Source: Cacconaster sp045641345
GTDB taxonomy: Bacteria; Bacteroidota; Bacteroidia; Bacteroidales; UBA932
DNA: 64,000 nt
Reading direction: 5' to 3'
NCBI GenBank assembly: GCA_045641345.1
Contig: JAZUGR010000031.1
Span: 62,001-126,000 of the forward strand
This document shows positions 16,959 to 26,189 of the stretch, in pieces. Both the position numbers and the translations under genes were made by a program. Under the pieces are notes generated by a model. That model saw only the letters and a list, made by a program, of their open reading frames with translations, had not been told where the DNA came from and made no database searches. Each line of letters begins with the position of its first letter. The stretch's first letter is position 1.

Positions 16959-18771
16959 GTCGATAACGCCGGGCTTGTTTGCTGCAATCGCATTGACCGT
17001 AGCGGCTGTTTCCTGCAGCAAGGATGTGGTTCCGGTTGCGGGAGAGCCCGCTTCCGGCCTTTCTCCCAGGCTGGTTGTCACCGCAACGGTGGAAGGCGCT
17101 GCCGCCGACGGGCCCAGGGTTACCTACAATGTGGGCAATTCGATTGTCCCTTCGTGGACGGTTGGCGACAAGGTGATAGGGTTTGACGATTTGGGAAACA
17201 AATTCACCTTTACGGTCTCATCCGTTGACGGAGTGGGGAAGGCGGAGATGGATGTCGGGGATTATATTCCCGGGAGTGCCGGGGTGCTCTATGCCGTATA
17301 TGCTCCGGGCAAGAGCGAAAGCGACATAGTTGACGGAAGCATATCGGTGGATCTCTCATCGCAGAGCGGGGTGCTTGGCAAAAATACTCCGCTGATAATG
17401 TGTGCCAGGGGCTCCATCAGTCTCAAGGGAGGAACGCCGACGGTGGACCTCAAGTTCCATAATCAGACCGCCGTAGTGGGTCTCAAGGAGTTCAAGGTTG
17501 ATCCGGATGCCACCATTACGGGCATATCACTTTCCGGGGTGGTCACAAAAGGGACGATATGCATAAACCCTGCCGGCTTCTCCCTGGTGCCCGACAATAT
17601 CACGGCCTCTGCCGGAATCACGTTCTCCCCCGGGGTCAAGGCCTCGCCCTCCGGAATAATCTCCAAGGCTTCGTATTTTGTGGTGCTCCCCTGCAGCAGT
17701 GTCAATATGATGCTCTACGCACACTCTGCCGACAAGAAATTCGTCAATCTCACCGACATCGACTGCCAGAGCATCGTTGGAGGCAGATATTATTACATGA
17801 CGAAGAAAATGGGCGAAGGCACGGTTGAGATACCCGAGCTCGGGATGACTTTCCCTTCTCTCGAAAAAGCCTTTTCGGAAATCTCCCGGCGAGGCGGAGG
17901 ATACACGGTAAGGCTTTTGGACGACTGTGCGGAGGATACCCTTACGCTTGTTTCTCCATCCGCGAAGACCACGCTGGACCTCAACGGCTGCACCCTGACA
18001 ACTTCCATTACGATTAACGGCAAGGCCGAAATCAAGGATGGAAGCGCTACAGGCAGCGGGAGGATGGAGATTCCATACTCAATATCTGCCGACGGAGACA
18101 TATACGGCTGCAATATTGACTTGAAAGCCGGAACGGAGCTTGAAATTTCCGGCGGGTCGTTTACCGGGAGGGTGGCGACGAGCCCTACGTCATTCGACTG
18201 GATACGGGTAATAAAATGTGACGGCACATCCGGCAATCGGGTCAAACTGACAATCAACAATGGTTCTTTCTATTGCAAGAGTCAGGCCGGGATTGTTTCG
18301 GCGACGTATGCCGACGTTACGGTAGAAGGTGGGAATTTCGTGACAGAGGGGAAATATGGCCGTAGTTTCAGAATAAGAGCGGGTGGAAACTTCACGATCA
18401 AGGGAGGAAGTTTTTCCACGCTGACAAGCATTGTACAATATTCTTCGGCAACTGGAACAAAAATGACGATTGACGGCGGAAAGTTCGTCGTCAAGCCCGA
18501 TGCCGTGGACGGAGAGAAAAGGATATTCAACATAGCCTACGCCGGAGGTCTGGATATCAATGGCGGCTGTTTTGCCACCCCCGATGATGTTGACATATTT
18601 TCCGGTAGCAAGTTGTCGTCGGCCACAGTCAGCCTCAAGGGAGGGAAATACACATCCGACTGCAGCGCTGTGGTCGCAGCCACCCCGGGATACGAGTGGA
18701 AGACGATGGGAAGCCCGGACAGCTCAACCATTCCCGGATATACACTCAAATACGAAGTGGCGGCCAAATAA
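16951..18771 (+). CDS. Fimbrillin-like lipoprotein with C-terminal beta-helix repeats
   Basis: 606 residues from ATG 16951; lipobox AAVSC with CSKD after it. Residues about 30-290 look like a fimbrillin-family domain (VTYNVGNSIVPSWTVGDKVIG, GVLYAVYAPGKSE, LKFHNQTAVVGLKEF, VVLPCSSVNMMLYA). From about 310 the sequence is a run of short strands with regular Gly-Gly turns (LEISGGSFTGR, VTVEGGNFVTEG, FTIKGGSFSTL, MTIDGGKFVVK, LDINGGCFATP, VSLKGGKYTSD), the look of a right-handed parallel beta-helix like those in adhesins and carbohydrate-active proteins. No catalytic residues are evident. It is the third lipoprotein of the locus and could be a surface adhesin or pilus-tip-like subunit. Confidence 0.75.
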   Translation: MNRSITPGLFAAIALTVAAVSCSKDVVPVAGEPASGLSPRLVVTATVEGAAADGPRVTYNVGNSIVPSWTVGDKVIGFDDLGNKFTFTVSSVDGVGKAEMDVGDYIPGSAGVLYAVYAPGKSESDIVDGSISVDLSSQSGVLGKNTPLIMCARGSISLKGGTPTVDLKFHNQTAVVGLKEFKVDPDATITGISLSGVVTKGTICINPAGFSLVPDNITASAGITFSPGVKASPSGIISKASYFVVLPCSSVNMMLYAHSADKKFVNLTDIDCQSIVGGRYYYMTKKMGEGTVEIPELGMTFPSLEKAFSEISRRGGGYTVRLLDDCAEDTLTLVSPSAKTTLDLNGCTLTTSITINGKAEIKDGSATGSGRMEIPYSISADGDIYGCNIDLKAGTELEISGGSFTGRVATSPTSFDWIRVIKCDGTSGNRVKLTINNGSFYCKSQAGIVSATYADVTVEGGNFVTEGKYGRSFRIRAGGNFTIKGGSFSTLTSIVQYSSATGTKMTIDGGKFVVKPDAVDGEKRIFNIAYAGGLDINGGCFATPDDVDIFSGSKLSSATVSLKGGKYTSDCSAVVAATPGYEWKTMGSPDSSTIPGYTLKYEVAAK

Positions 18772-18778
18772 TCCTGCA

Positions 18779-19441
18779 ATGGCATTCGAAAACACGGCAC
18801 AATATCTCGAGTCCTGGCTTGGCGAGGCCCTGTACCCCGACGACTGCAAGCCGGCCGGATACTATCTCGAACGGATGGAGGCCTTCCATAGGGAAAAGGT
18901 TTCACCGGGAGGCATCGTGATGCTCGGCGACAGTCTTACCGACTTTGCCGGCGACTGGGCGAAATTCCTCCCCGGATGGAACGTGATCAACAGAGGAATA
19001 GCGGGCGATATGATAGAGGGGATGGAACTCCGCCTCGACGAAGTGGCGTCCCTGCATCCTGCCGACGTATATATTCTGGCCGGATGCAACAATTTCGTGA
19101 AGCATCCGGCAGCTTCACCGGAGGAGATATGGCCGGTATACGAACATTTCCTGGAGGAAATCAAAAGGGTGCTGCCATCGGTTGGAATCCATCTGATCGG
19201 TTTGCTTCCGATGCACCCGATATGCCCTGATTACCCGGGCATCAACGCCAAGACGGCGTCATTCAATCTTATGATTTCAGAGGCGGCATCGCGCCACGGC
19301 TTCGATTATATCGACCTGGCCTCCGCCCTTGCGGATGATGACGGCAATCTGCGGCGGGAATATACCACCGACGGCTGCCATCTCACCGATGAGGGATATG
19401 CCATCTGGGCTGGAATGATGAAAAACCGACACAATAAATGA
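18779..19441 (+). CDS. SGNH/GDSL-family hydrolase
   Basis: 220 residues from ATG 18779, 7 bases after the preceding stop. No signal peptide. The four SGNH blocks are present: GDSLTDF with nucleophile Ser52, the Gly block NRGIAGDM, the Asn block LAGCNNF (usually GxND) and DGCHLTDEG with the catalytic Asp and His. These enzymes are esterases or acetylhydrolases; the resemblance to intracellular lysophospholipase-like/acetylhydrolase members is general and gives no substrate. The stop overlaps the thyA start (ATGA), so it heads or continues a thyA-folA operon. Confidence 0.9.
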   Translation: MAFENTAQYLESWLGEALYPDDCKPAGYYLERMEAFHREKVSPGGIVMLGDSLTDFAGDWAKFLPGWNVINRGIAGDMIEGMELRLDEVASLHPADVYILAGCNNFVKHPAASPEEIWPVYEHFLEEIKRVLPSVGIHLIGLLPMHPICPDYPGINAKTASFNLMISEAASRHGFDYIDLASALADDDGNLRREYTTDGCHLTDEGYAIWAGMMKNRHNK

Positions 19442-20232
19442 AACAGTATCTTGACCTTCTGCGCCACATACGCCAAAACGGGACGATAAAGGACGATCGT
19501 ACCGGAGTGGGGACCCAAAGCGTGTTCGGCTATCAGATGAGATTCGACCTCTCTGAAGGATTTCCGCTGCTTACTACCAAGAAAGTACATCTTAAATCCA
19601 TAATATACGAATTGCTGTGGTTCCTGTCCGGTGACACCAACATCAAGTACCTCAATGACCACGGAGTGACAATCTGGGATGAATGGGCTGATGCCGACGG
19701 CAATCTCGGCCCGGTTTACGGTCATCAGTGGCGAAGCTGGCCTACGGCCGACGGAGGTACGGTCGACCAGATTTCAAATCTGGTCAGGGACTTGAAAAAC
19801 AATCCCGACAGCCGCAGGCATATTGTGTGTGCCTGGAATCCGGGTGAAGTGGACAAGATGGCTCTGCCCCCCTGCCATGCCCTGTTCCAGTTCTATGTGG
19901 CCCGGGGGAAACTTTCCTGCCAGCTGTATCAGCGCAGCGCTGACGTGTTTCTCGGGGTGCCGTTCAACATAGCGTCGTATGCGCTGCTCACGATGATGCT
20001 CGCCCAGGTGTGCGGATACACTCCCGGCGAGTTTGTCCACACCCTCGGCGACGCCCATATCTACCGCAACCATTTCGAGCAGGTCGCCACCCAGCTTTCG
20101 CGTGAGCCGCGGCCTCTTCCGAAAATGGTCATCAATAGTGACAGAAAGGACATTTTCGGGTTCGAATACGAAGATTTCACCATCGAGGGGTACGACCCGT
20201 GGCCTCTGATAAAGGCTCCCATTGCAGTATGA
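19438..20232 (+). CDS. thyA: Thymidylate synthase ThyA
   Basis: 264 residues, the standard length. Catalytic Cys146 is in LPPCHALFQF; the nucleotide-binding LYQRSADVFLGVPFN and the C-terminal PWPLIKAPIAV are intact. It methylates dUMP to dTMP with methylene-tetrahydrofolate, producing dihydrofolate that the next gene product reduces. Start and stop overlap neighbours by 4 bases, indicating coupled translation with folA. Confidence 0.98.
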   Translation: MKQYLDLLRHIRQNGTIKDDRTGVGTQSVFGYQMRFDLSEGFPLLTTKKVHLKSIIYELLWFLSGDTNIKYLNDHGVTIWDEWADADGNLGPVYGHQWRSWPTADGGTVDQISNLVRDLKNNPDSRRHIVCAWNPGEVDKMALPPCHALFQFYVARGKLSCQLYQRSADVFLGVPFNIASYALLTMMLAQVCGYTPGEFVHTLGDAHIYRNHFEQVATQLSREPRPLPKMVINSDRKDIFGFEYEDFTIEGYDPWPLIKAPIAV

Positions 20233-20726
20233 TGAATGAACTGAATATGATTCTGGCTGCCGACGAGCACAATGCAATCGGCCGCCGGGGAGGAATCCCC
20301 TGGCATATCAGCGGGGATTTCAAATATTTCAAGCAGACCACCCTCGGCCATCCGGTGATAATGGGATGGGGTACCTGGGTTTCTCTGGGCTGCCGGGCTC
20401 TCCCAGGCAGGCGGAATATGGTTCTGCATCCCGAACCGTTTCCGGAAGAGATTCCTGTCGGGGCGGAGTTGTGCGCCTCTTTGGAGGATGCCATCGCAAA
20501 GGCGGGGAGCGGGGCTTTCATCATAGGCGGAGGATATACGTACCGCGAGGCCCTGCCGCTTGCCACCCGTATCTATCTGACGCGAGTTTATACCGTCATC
20601 GAAGATGCCGACACCTTTTTCCCGGAGTTGGACGGCTCGTGGCGGGAGGTCTCACGGGGAGGCAGGTGCCTCGATGAGGCAAGCGGGCTTGAATATGAAT
20701 TCCTGATATATGAAAAAAGGGGTTGA
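20229..20726 (+). CDS. folA: Dihydrofolate reductase
   Basis: 165 residues from ATG 20229, which overlaps the thyA stop (ATGA); a second ATG follows directly. DHFR features are IGRRGGIPWHISGDFKYF (with the substrate-binding Asp), HPVIMGWGTW, where MGRKTW is usual, and the NADPH-binding FIIGGGYTYREAL. It regenerates tetrahydrofolate after thymidylate synthesis. The MGWGTW variant departs from the usual Arg/Lys pair in the NADPH region. Its last 17 bases overlap the next gene. Confidence 0.95.
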   Translation: MMNELNMILAADEHNAIGRRGGIPWHISGDFKYFKQTTLGHPVIMGWGTWVSLGCRALPGRRNMVLHPEPFPEEIPVGAELCASLEDAIAKAGSGAFIIGGGYTYREALPLATRIYLTRVYTVIEDADTFFPELDGSWREVSRGGRCLDEASGLEYEFLIYEKRG

Positions 20727-22056
20727 CGCTTTCACATCTTCGGCCGGGATATTTCTGGCATTGGTGGGCTCTGCCGTAGGGCTGGGCAACATCTGGCGCT
20801 TTCCGTATATGATGGGAGAGAACGGCGGCGCGGCTTTCATCATAATTTACATCTTCTGTGCATTCGTCCTGGCGATGCCCATTATGATATGCGAATTTGT
20901 CATCGGCCGTCGCGGCGGCACCAATGCGCTGCAGTCGTTTTCCCGCCTGGCACCAGGGAGCAAGTGGTATGTTACGGGTGTCGTGGGGATTCTGGCGGCA
21001 TTCATGATAGTTTCGTTCTACTGCGTGATCGGCGGATGGACGCTGAATTATCTGATAAAGTCGGTTTCGCCGGTTTTTTCGGCGCAGGATACCGATTTTT
21101 CCGCACTTTTCTCCGCTTCGGTTTCCAACACGGGGAGCGCCCTGGCCTATACGTTTGCCTTTCTGGCAATGACGGCGCTGATAGTGAGTTTCGGCGTAAA
21201 GAACGGGATAGAAAAAAGCGCCAAGGTGATGATGCCGACGCTGTTTTTCCTGATGGTTGTGATAGCTGTCCGTTCGCTCACCTTGCCAGGGGCCGATGCG
21301 GGTCTGCGCTACATCTTCCATCCCGACTTTTCGGCAGTGACCGACGAAACCGTGATTGCCGCCCTGGGGCAGGCTTTCTTCTCCCTTTCGGTTGGCGTGG
21401 GGACGGTCATAACCTATGCATCCTATGCACCTGAAAACGGGAATATCCTGAAATGCTCGGCGATGACGGTCTTGTTCGACACTCTCTTTGCCCTCATTGC
21501 CGGTTGTGCCATAATGCCGGCCGTATTCGCCTTCGGCCTTGATCCCGGCGAAGGTCCCGGACTGGCTTTCATAACTTTGCCGCAGTTGTTCTCGGGGTTG
21601 CCTTTCGGAGAAGTGGTGGCATTTGTCTTTTTTCTCGCCCTGCTGCTGGCGGCGCTTTCGTCGGCCATTTCGATATTCGAGGAGGTGACATCCTTCGCCA
21701 AAGACCGCTTTTCACTCAGCCGCCCCGCCGCAGTGCTGGCGGTTTTCGGATGCCTGCTGGTCACAACGACCTTCAATTGTCTGTCCCAGGGGGTTCTTTC
21801 GTCCTGGAAGGTGTTCGGGATGGATATTCTGGGGCTGTTTGATTATGTTTCGGCCAATATCCTAATGCTCGCCGGCGCCCTGCTGATAGTTGTCTTCGCC
21901 GGGTGGAAACTCTCTCCGGCAGTGCTTCGCGAGGAGCTGACCAACAAAGGCTCGATAAAGATTCCTCCTTTCGTAGTCGGGACCACGACATTCGTGATAA
22001 GATATCTGGCACCGGTGGCAATCGCTGCGATTGCCATATATTCGTTCATTCAATGA
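20710..22056 (+). CDS. Neurotransmitter:sodium symporter family (NSS) transporter
   Basis: 448 residues with about eleven hydrophobic helices. The family signature GSAVGLGNIWRFPYMMGENGGAAF is in TM1, including the unwound region that holds Na+ and substrate. The C-terminal half has FFSLSVGVGTVITYASY, the TM6-8 core. Bacterial NSS proteins such as LeuT carry amino acids with sodium; substrate cannot be told here. The ATG lies inside folA (17-base overlap), a sign of one operon with thyA-folA and the MFS gene. Confidence 0.93.
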   Translation: MKKGVDAFTSSAGIFLALVGSAVGLGNIWRFPYMMGENGGAAFIIIYIFCAFVLAMPIMICEFVIGRRGGTNALQSFSRLAPGSKWYVTGVVGILAAFMIVSFYCVIGGWTLNYLIKSVSPVFSAQDTDFSALFSASVSNTGSALAYTFAFLAMTALIVSFGVKNGIEKSAKVMMPTLFFLMVVIAVRSLTLPGADAGLRYIFHPDFSAVTDETVIAALGQAFFSLSVGVGTVITYASYAPENGNILKCSAMTVLFDTLFALIAGCAIMPAVFAFGLDPGEGPGLAFITLPQLFSGLPFGEVVAFVFFLALLLAALSSAISIFEEVTSFAKDRFSLSRPAAVLAVFGCLLVTTTFNCLSQGVLSSWKVFGMDILGLFDYVSANILMLAGALLIVVFAGWKLSPAVLREELTNKGSIKIPPFVVGTTTFVIRYLAPVAIAAIAIYSFIQ

Positions 22057-23231
22057 GAGAAAAGCTCTGGAACGGCAATTATCTGAAGATATGGACTCTG
22101 AATTTCCTTGTCCATTTCTCTTTCACGCTCATCGTTCCCCTCCTTCCGCTCTATCTGAGCCGGACCTATGGTGCCGGCCGCGATACCATAGGATTGGTCC
22201 TCGCGGGGTATTCTGTCGTGTCGCTGCTCGTGCGTCCCTTCAGCGGCTATGTCGTTGACAGTTTTCCGCGCAAGGCCATACTGATGGTATGCTGTTTCTG
22301 CTTTTCGGCTGTATTCATAGGATATCTTGCGGCGGGCTCGCTTGTTGTATTCGCCATATTCCGTACTCTGCACGGGGCTCCGTTCGGAGCCGTGACGGTG
22401 GCCGCAAGCACTGTGGCGATAGATGTCCTTCCATCCTCGAGGCGCGGTGAGGGAATCGGCTATTACGGGCTGAGCAGCAATCTGGCAACCGTGCTGGGGC
22501 CTGTCCTTGCGGTGTTCCTGCTGAGCGCGTTCCACGATAATTTCAATGCCCTTTTCGCCATTTCGCTTGCCATTTCACTGGCGGGCCTTGCACTGGGGGC
22601 CACCATCCGTATGCCCGAAAGGGATTTTGTCCCCGACAAGAAGGTGGTTTCGCTCGACCGCTTCTTCCTGATACGCGGTTTTCGCGAAGGGCTCGGCCTG
22701 ATGTGCATAGCATTCAGCTATGGTGTGGTTTCGACCTATGTGGTGATATACGGGAGGGAGACCCTCGGCATAACCGACGGGGCCGGAATCTTCTTCACCC
22801 TTTTCGCCGTCGGGCTGATAATATCCCGTCTTACCGGAGCCCATGCCCTGCGCGACAATCTCGTGAGCCGCAACGCTATGATGGGAACCGTGGTCTCGCT
22901 TTGCGGGTACCTGCTCTTCGCCGCTTTGCACACGCAGACCGGCTACTACCTTTCCGGTTTCATCATAGGCCTGGGCAACGGGCACATGTACCCCGCTTTC
23001 CAGACTATGTTCATCAACCTGGCGGAGCACAGGCAGAGGGGTACCGCCAATTCGACCCTGTCCACTTCGTGGGACACCGGAGTCGGTCTGGGTACGTTCT
23101 TCGGCGGGCTTGCGGCCGAATATGCCGGCTATGCAGCCGCCTTCTGGCTTGCCTGGGCCGTGAACTTCATCGGCGTGGCATATTATTTCCTCCGCATCCG
23201 GCCCCACTTCGAAGCCAACAAACTGCGATAG
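22053..23231 (+). CDS. MFS transporter
   Basis: 392 residues from ATG 22053, overlapping the NSS stop by 4 bases. About twelve transmembrane helices are visible, with the MFS loop 2-3 motif region GYSVVSLLVRPFSGYVVDSF and its counterpart AVGLIISRLTGAHALRD. Bacteroidota relatives are annotated as sugar/efflux permeases of the major facilitator superfamily; substrate unknown. The start is fixed by overlap and by the first helix beginning soon after (NFLVHFSFTLIVPLLPLYL). Confidence 0.9.
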   Translation: MREKLWNGNYLKIWTLNFLVHFSFTLIVPLLPLYLSRTYGAGRDTIGLVLAGYSVVSLLVRPFSGYVVDSFPRKAILMVCCFCFSAVFIGYLAAGSLVVFAIFRTLHGAPFGAVTVAASTVAIDVLPSSRRGEGIGYYGLSSNLATVLGPVLAVFLLSAFHDNFNALFAISLAISLAGLALGATIRMPERDFVPDKKVVSLDRFFLIRGFREGLGLMCIAFSYGVVSTYVVIYGRETLGITDGAGIFFTLFAVGLIISRLTGAHALRDNLVSRNAMMGTVVSLCGYLLFAALHTQTGYYLSGFIIGLGNGHMYPAFQTMFINLAEHRQRGTANSTLSTSWDTGVGLGTFFGGLAAEYAGYAAAFWLAWAVNFIGVAYYFLRIRPHFEANKLR

Positions 23232-23256
23232 TTTTAGAAGCTGTTCAAAATTTGCG

Positions 23257-23264
23257 TATCTTTG
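23257..23264 (+). promoter_or_regulatory. Candidate -7 box (TATCTTTG) for ychF-aspS
   Basis: TATCTTTG fits TAnnTTTG and lies 25 bases before the ychF ATG in a 58-base gap. TTTT occurs 21 bases upstream where TTTG is expected. Confidence 0.55.
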
Positions 23265-23289
23265 CAAGATACAGCAAACGTAACAGGAT

Positions 23290-24393
23290 ATGTCTTTGAA
23301 GTGTGGAATCGTAGGGCTTCCCAATGTGGGGAAATCAACACTTTTCAACTGTATAAGTTCTTCGAGGGCGCAGGCGGCCAATTTCCCGTTCTGCACCATA
23401 GAGCCCAACATAGGGTCAACCACGGTGCCTGACGAAAGGCTCAACGTGCTTGCCGGAATGTGCCATCCCAAGCGCACCGTTCCGGCCACGGTGGAGATTG
23501 TCGACATCGCCGGGCTGGTGAAGGGTGCGAGCCGCGGCGAAGGCCTCGGCAACCAGTTTCTCGCCAACATCCGCGAGACCGATGCCATACTGCACGTGCT
23601 GCGCTGCTTCGACGACGACAACGTGACCCACGTCGAGGGTGGAGTGGATCCTGTAAGGGACAAGGGGATAATCGATACGGAGCTCCAGATAAAGGACCTC
23701 GAAACGGTGACCAACCGTATCTCCAAAGTGCAGAAGCAGGCCCAGACCGGTGGCGACAAACAGGCCAGAAAGGCGCTCGATGTGCTGCTCCGCTACAAGG
23801 AGGTGCTTGAGCAGGGGCGCAATGCCCGTGAGGTGACCCTCGACAAGGAGGAGGACCGCCACATTGCCGCCGAGTTCTGCCTTCTCACCGACAAGCCGGT
23901 GATGTATGTGTGCAACGTGGACGAGGCATCGGCAGCAAAGGGCAATGCCTACGTGGAGGCTGTAAGAGAGGCCGTCAAGGGGGAGAACGCGCAGATTCTG
24001 GTGATTTCGGCCAAGATAGAATCAGAGATTGCCGAGTTGGAGGATGCAGGCGAAAAAGCGCTTTTCCTCGAAGAGATAGGGCTTGAGACATCCGGTGTGG
24101 TGCGGCTGATACAGGCTGCCTATGCGCTCCTCAACCTGAGGACATTCTTCACGGCCGGGGCCGACGAGTGCCGTGCCTGGACAATCCGGGTGGGCGACAA
24201 GGCTCCCCGCGCCGCCGGGGTCATCCATACCGATTTCGAGAAAGGATTCATCCGTGCCGAAGTGATAAAATACGAGGATTTCGTCTCGCTCGGCAGCGAG
24301 GCCGCATGCCGTGCCGCCGGCAAGCTCGGCAGCGAGGGCAAGGAATACGTTGTGGAAGACGGCGATATAATGCACTTCCTCTTTAATGTCTAA
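23290..24393 (+). CDS. ychF: Redox-regulated ATPase YchF (Obg family)
   Basis: 367 residues, standard length. G1 is GLPNVGKSTLFNCISS, G3 DIAGLVKGASRGEGLGNQFL, and the G4 position reads NVDE rather than NKxD, the substitution that makes YchF/Ola1 proteins prefer ATP. The C-terminal TGS-like domain (FTAGADECRAWTIRVGDKAPRAAG) is present. YchF binds ribosomes and has roles in translation and stress response. It lies 14 bases before aspS on the same strand. Confidence 0.97.
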   Translation: MSLKCGIVGLPNVGKSTLFNCISSSRAQAANFPFCTIEPNIGSTTVPDERLNVLAGMCHPKRTVPATVEIVDIAGLVKGASRGEGLGNQFLANIRETDAILHVLRCFDDDNVTHVEGGVDPVRDKGIIDTELQIKDLETVTNRISKVQKQAQTGGDKQARKALDVLLRYKEVLEQGRNAREVTLDKEEDRHIAAEFCLLTDKPVMYVCNVDEASAAKGNAYVEAVREAVKGENAQILVISAKIESEIAELEDAGEKALFLEEIGLETSGVVRLIQAAYALLNLRTFFTAGADECRAWTIRVGDKAPRAAGVIHTDFEKGFIRAEVIKYEDFVSLGSEAACRAAGKLGSEGKEYVVEDGDIMHFLFNV

Positions 24394-24407
24394 AAACAAA
24401 GCGATAT

Positions 24408-26189
24408 ATGTACAGGACACACACTTGTGGAGAACTCAGGGCCGCTGATGCGGGAAAGACGGTAACCCTTGCCGGCTGGGTGCAGAAGGTGCGCCGAATG
24501 GGCGGAATGACCTTCGTTGACCTTCGTGACCGTTATGGAATCACCCAGATAAGGGTGGATGACAGCACTGTGCTCGAAGTGCGGACCGCCGTTGAAGGTC
24601 TGGGCCGCGAATACGTGATTCAGGCAACGGGCACGGTGGAGATGCGCCAGAGCCGCAACGACAGGATTCCGACAGGCGAAGTGGAGATAAATCTTTCGGG
24701 GATAAAGGTTCTCAACGAATCGATGACCCCTCCCTTCACCATAGAGGACGAAAGCGACGGCGGTGAGGATCTGCGCGCCAGATACCGCTATCTCGACCTG
24801 CGCCGCAATCCCCTGAAGAATGCCCTGATGCTGCGTCACAGAATAGGCCACGAGGTGCGCAATTATCTTGACGGAAAGGGATTCCTCGAGATAGAAACCC
24901 CGTTCCTGATAAAATCGACCCCGGAGGGGGCGCGCGACTTCGTGGTGCCCTCCCGTATGAACCGGGGGCAGTTCTACGCCCTTCCCCAGAGTCCGCAGAC
25001 CTTCAAGCAGCTTCTGATGGTGGCCGGCTATGACCGCTACTTCCAGATTGTACGCTGCTTCCGCGATGAGGACCTGCGCGCCGACCGCCAGCCCGAATTC
25101 ACCCAGATCGACTGTGAAATGAGCTTTGTGGAGCAGGAGGATGTGATAACCCTTTTCGAGGGGATGATGCGCCATCTGTTCAAGACCATACACAACTTCG
25201 ACATTCCCAATCCAATGCCGCGCATCACCTGGTACGATGCGATGGATGGTTATGGCAGCGACAAACCCGACATCCGTTTCGGGATGAAGCTCCACGAAAT
25301 CACCACGGCCGTGCAGGGGCGCGGCTTCCAGGTGTTCGATTCGGCTCAGTATGTGGGCGCGATATGCGTTCCGGGCGCTGCCGAATATACCCGCAAGCAG
25401 ATCGACGAACTCACCGAGTGGGTGAAGCGTCCGCAGGTGGGGGCCAAGGGCCTTGTATATATCAGGGTAAACAATGACGGCACCCTCAAGTCATCGGTCG
25501 ACAAATTCTATTCTTCCGACGACCTGCAGAAGATCGCTTCTGAAGCAGAGGCTTCCAGAGGCGACCTCATCCTGATTATGTGCGGGGCAAAGCGCAAGGC
25601 GCAGACGCAGCTGGGCGTCCTCCGCATCGAAATGGGCGGTCGCCTCGGTCTCCGCAAGCCGTTTGACTATGCGCCTCTCTGGGTGGTTGACTTCCCTCTG
25701 TTCGAATGGGACGACGAAACCAACAGATTCTATGCGATGCACCATCCTTTCACCGCCCCCAAGAGGGAACATCTCGACTGGTATTACAGCGACAGGAAGG
25801 AAGATTTGGAAAGGGTCTGCGCCAATGCCTACGATTTCGTGCTCAACGGAGTGGAACTCGGCGGCGGATCGATCCGTATCCACGAGGTCGGGGTGCAGCA
25901 GAGGATGTTCGATATACTCGGCATATCGAAGGAAGATGCCGAAAACAAATTCGGCTTCATAATCAATGCCTTCAAGTTCGGAGCTCCGCCCCACGGAGGT
26001 CTGGCATTCGGCTTCGACCGCGTGTGCGCCCTCTTCGGCGGGCAGGAGACGATCCGCGACTACATAGCGTTCCCCAAGAACAACATGGGTCGCGACGTGA
26101 TGCTCGACGCCCCCTCCGGAATCGATGCCGCCCAGATGGACGAGCTCGCCCTTAAGACGGTGGAGGCCTCCGGCAATACCGTCATTTGA
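24408..26189 (+). CDS. aspS: Aspartyl-tRNA synthetase
   Basis: 593 residues, bacterial type. An N-terminal OB-fold anticodon-binding domain (about 1-110) is followed by the class II core: motif 2 FRDEDLRADRQPEFTQ near residue 217 and motif 3 GLAFGFDRVCALF near 530, with the bacterial GAD insertion between. It charges tRNA-Asp. It follows ychF closely. The 3' end overlaps the convergent barrel gene by 8 bases. Confidence 0.98.
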   Translation: MYRTHTCGELRAADAGKTVTLAGWVQKVRRMGGMTFVDLRDRYGITQIRVDDSTVLEVRTAVEGLGREYVIQATGTVEMRQSRNDRIPTGEVEINLSGIKVLNESMTPPFTIEDESDGGEDLRARYRYLDLRRNPLKNALMLRHRIGHEVRNYLDGKGFLEIETPFLIKSTPEGARDFVVPSRMNRGQFYALPQSPQTFKQLLMVAGYDRYFQIVRCFRDEDLRADRQPEFTQIDCEMSFVEQEDVITLFEGMMRHLFKTIHNFDIPNPMPRITWYDAMDGYGSDKPDIRFGMKLHEITTAVQGRGFQVFDSAQYVGAICVPGAAEYTRKQIDELTEWVKRPQVGAKGLVYIRVNNDGTLKSSVDKFYSSDDLQKIASEAEASRGDLILIMCGAKRKAQTQLGVLRIEMGGRLGLRKPFDYAPLWVVDFPLFEWDDETNRFYAMHHPFTAPKREHLDWYYSDRKEDLERVCANAYDFVLNGVELGGGSIRIHEVGVQQRMFDILGISKEDAENKFGFIINAFKFGAPPHGGLAFGFDRVCALFGGQETIRDYIAFPKNNMGRDVMLDAPSGIDAAQMDELALKTVEASGNTVI

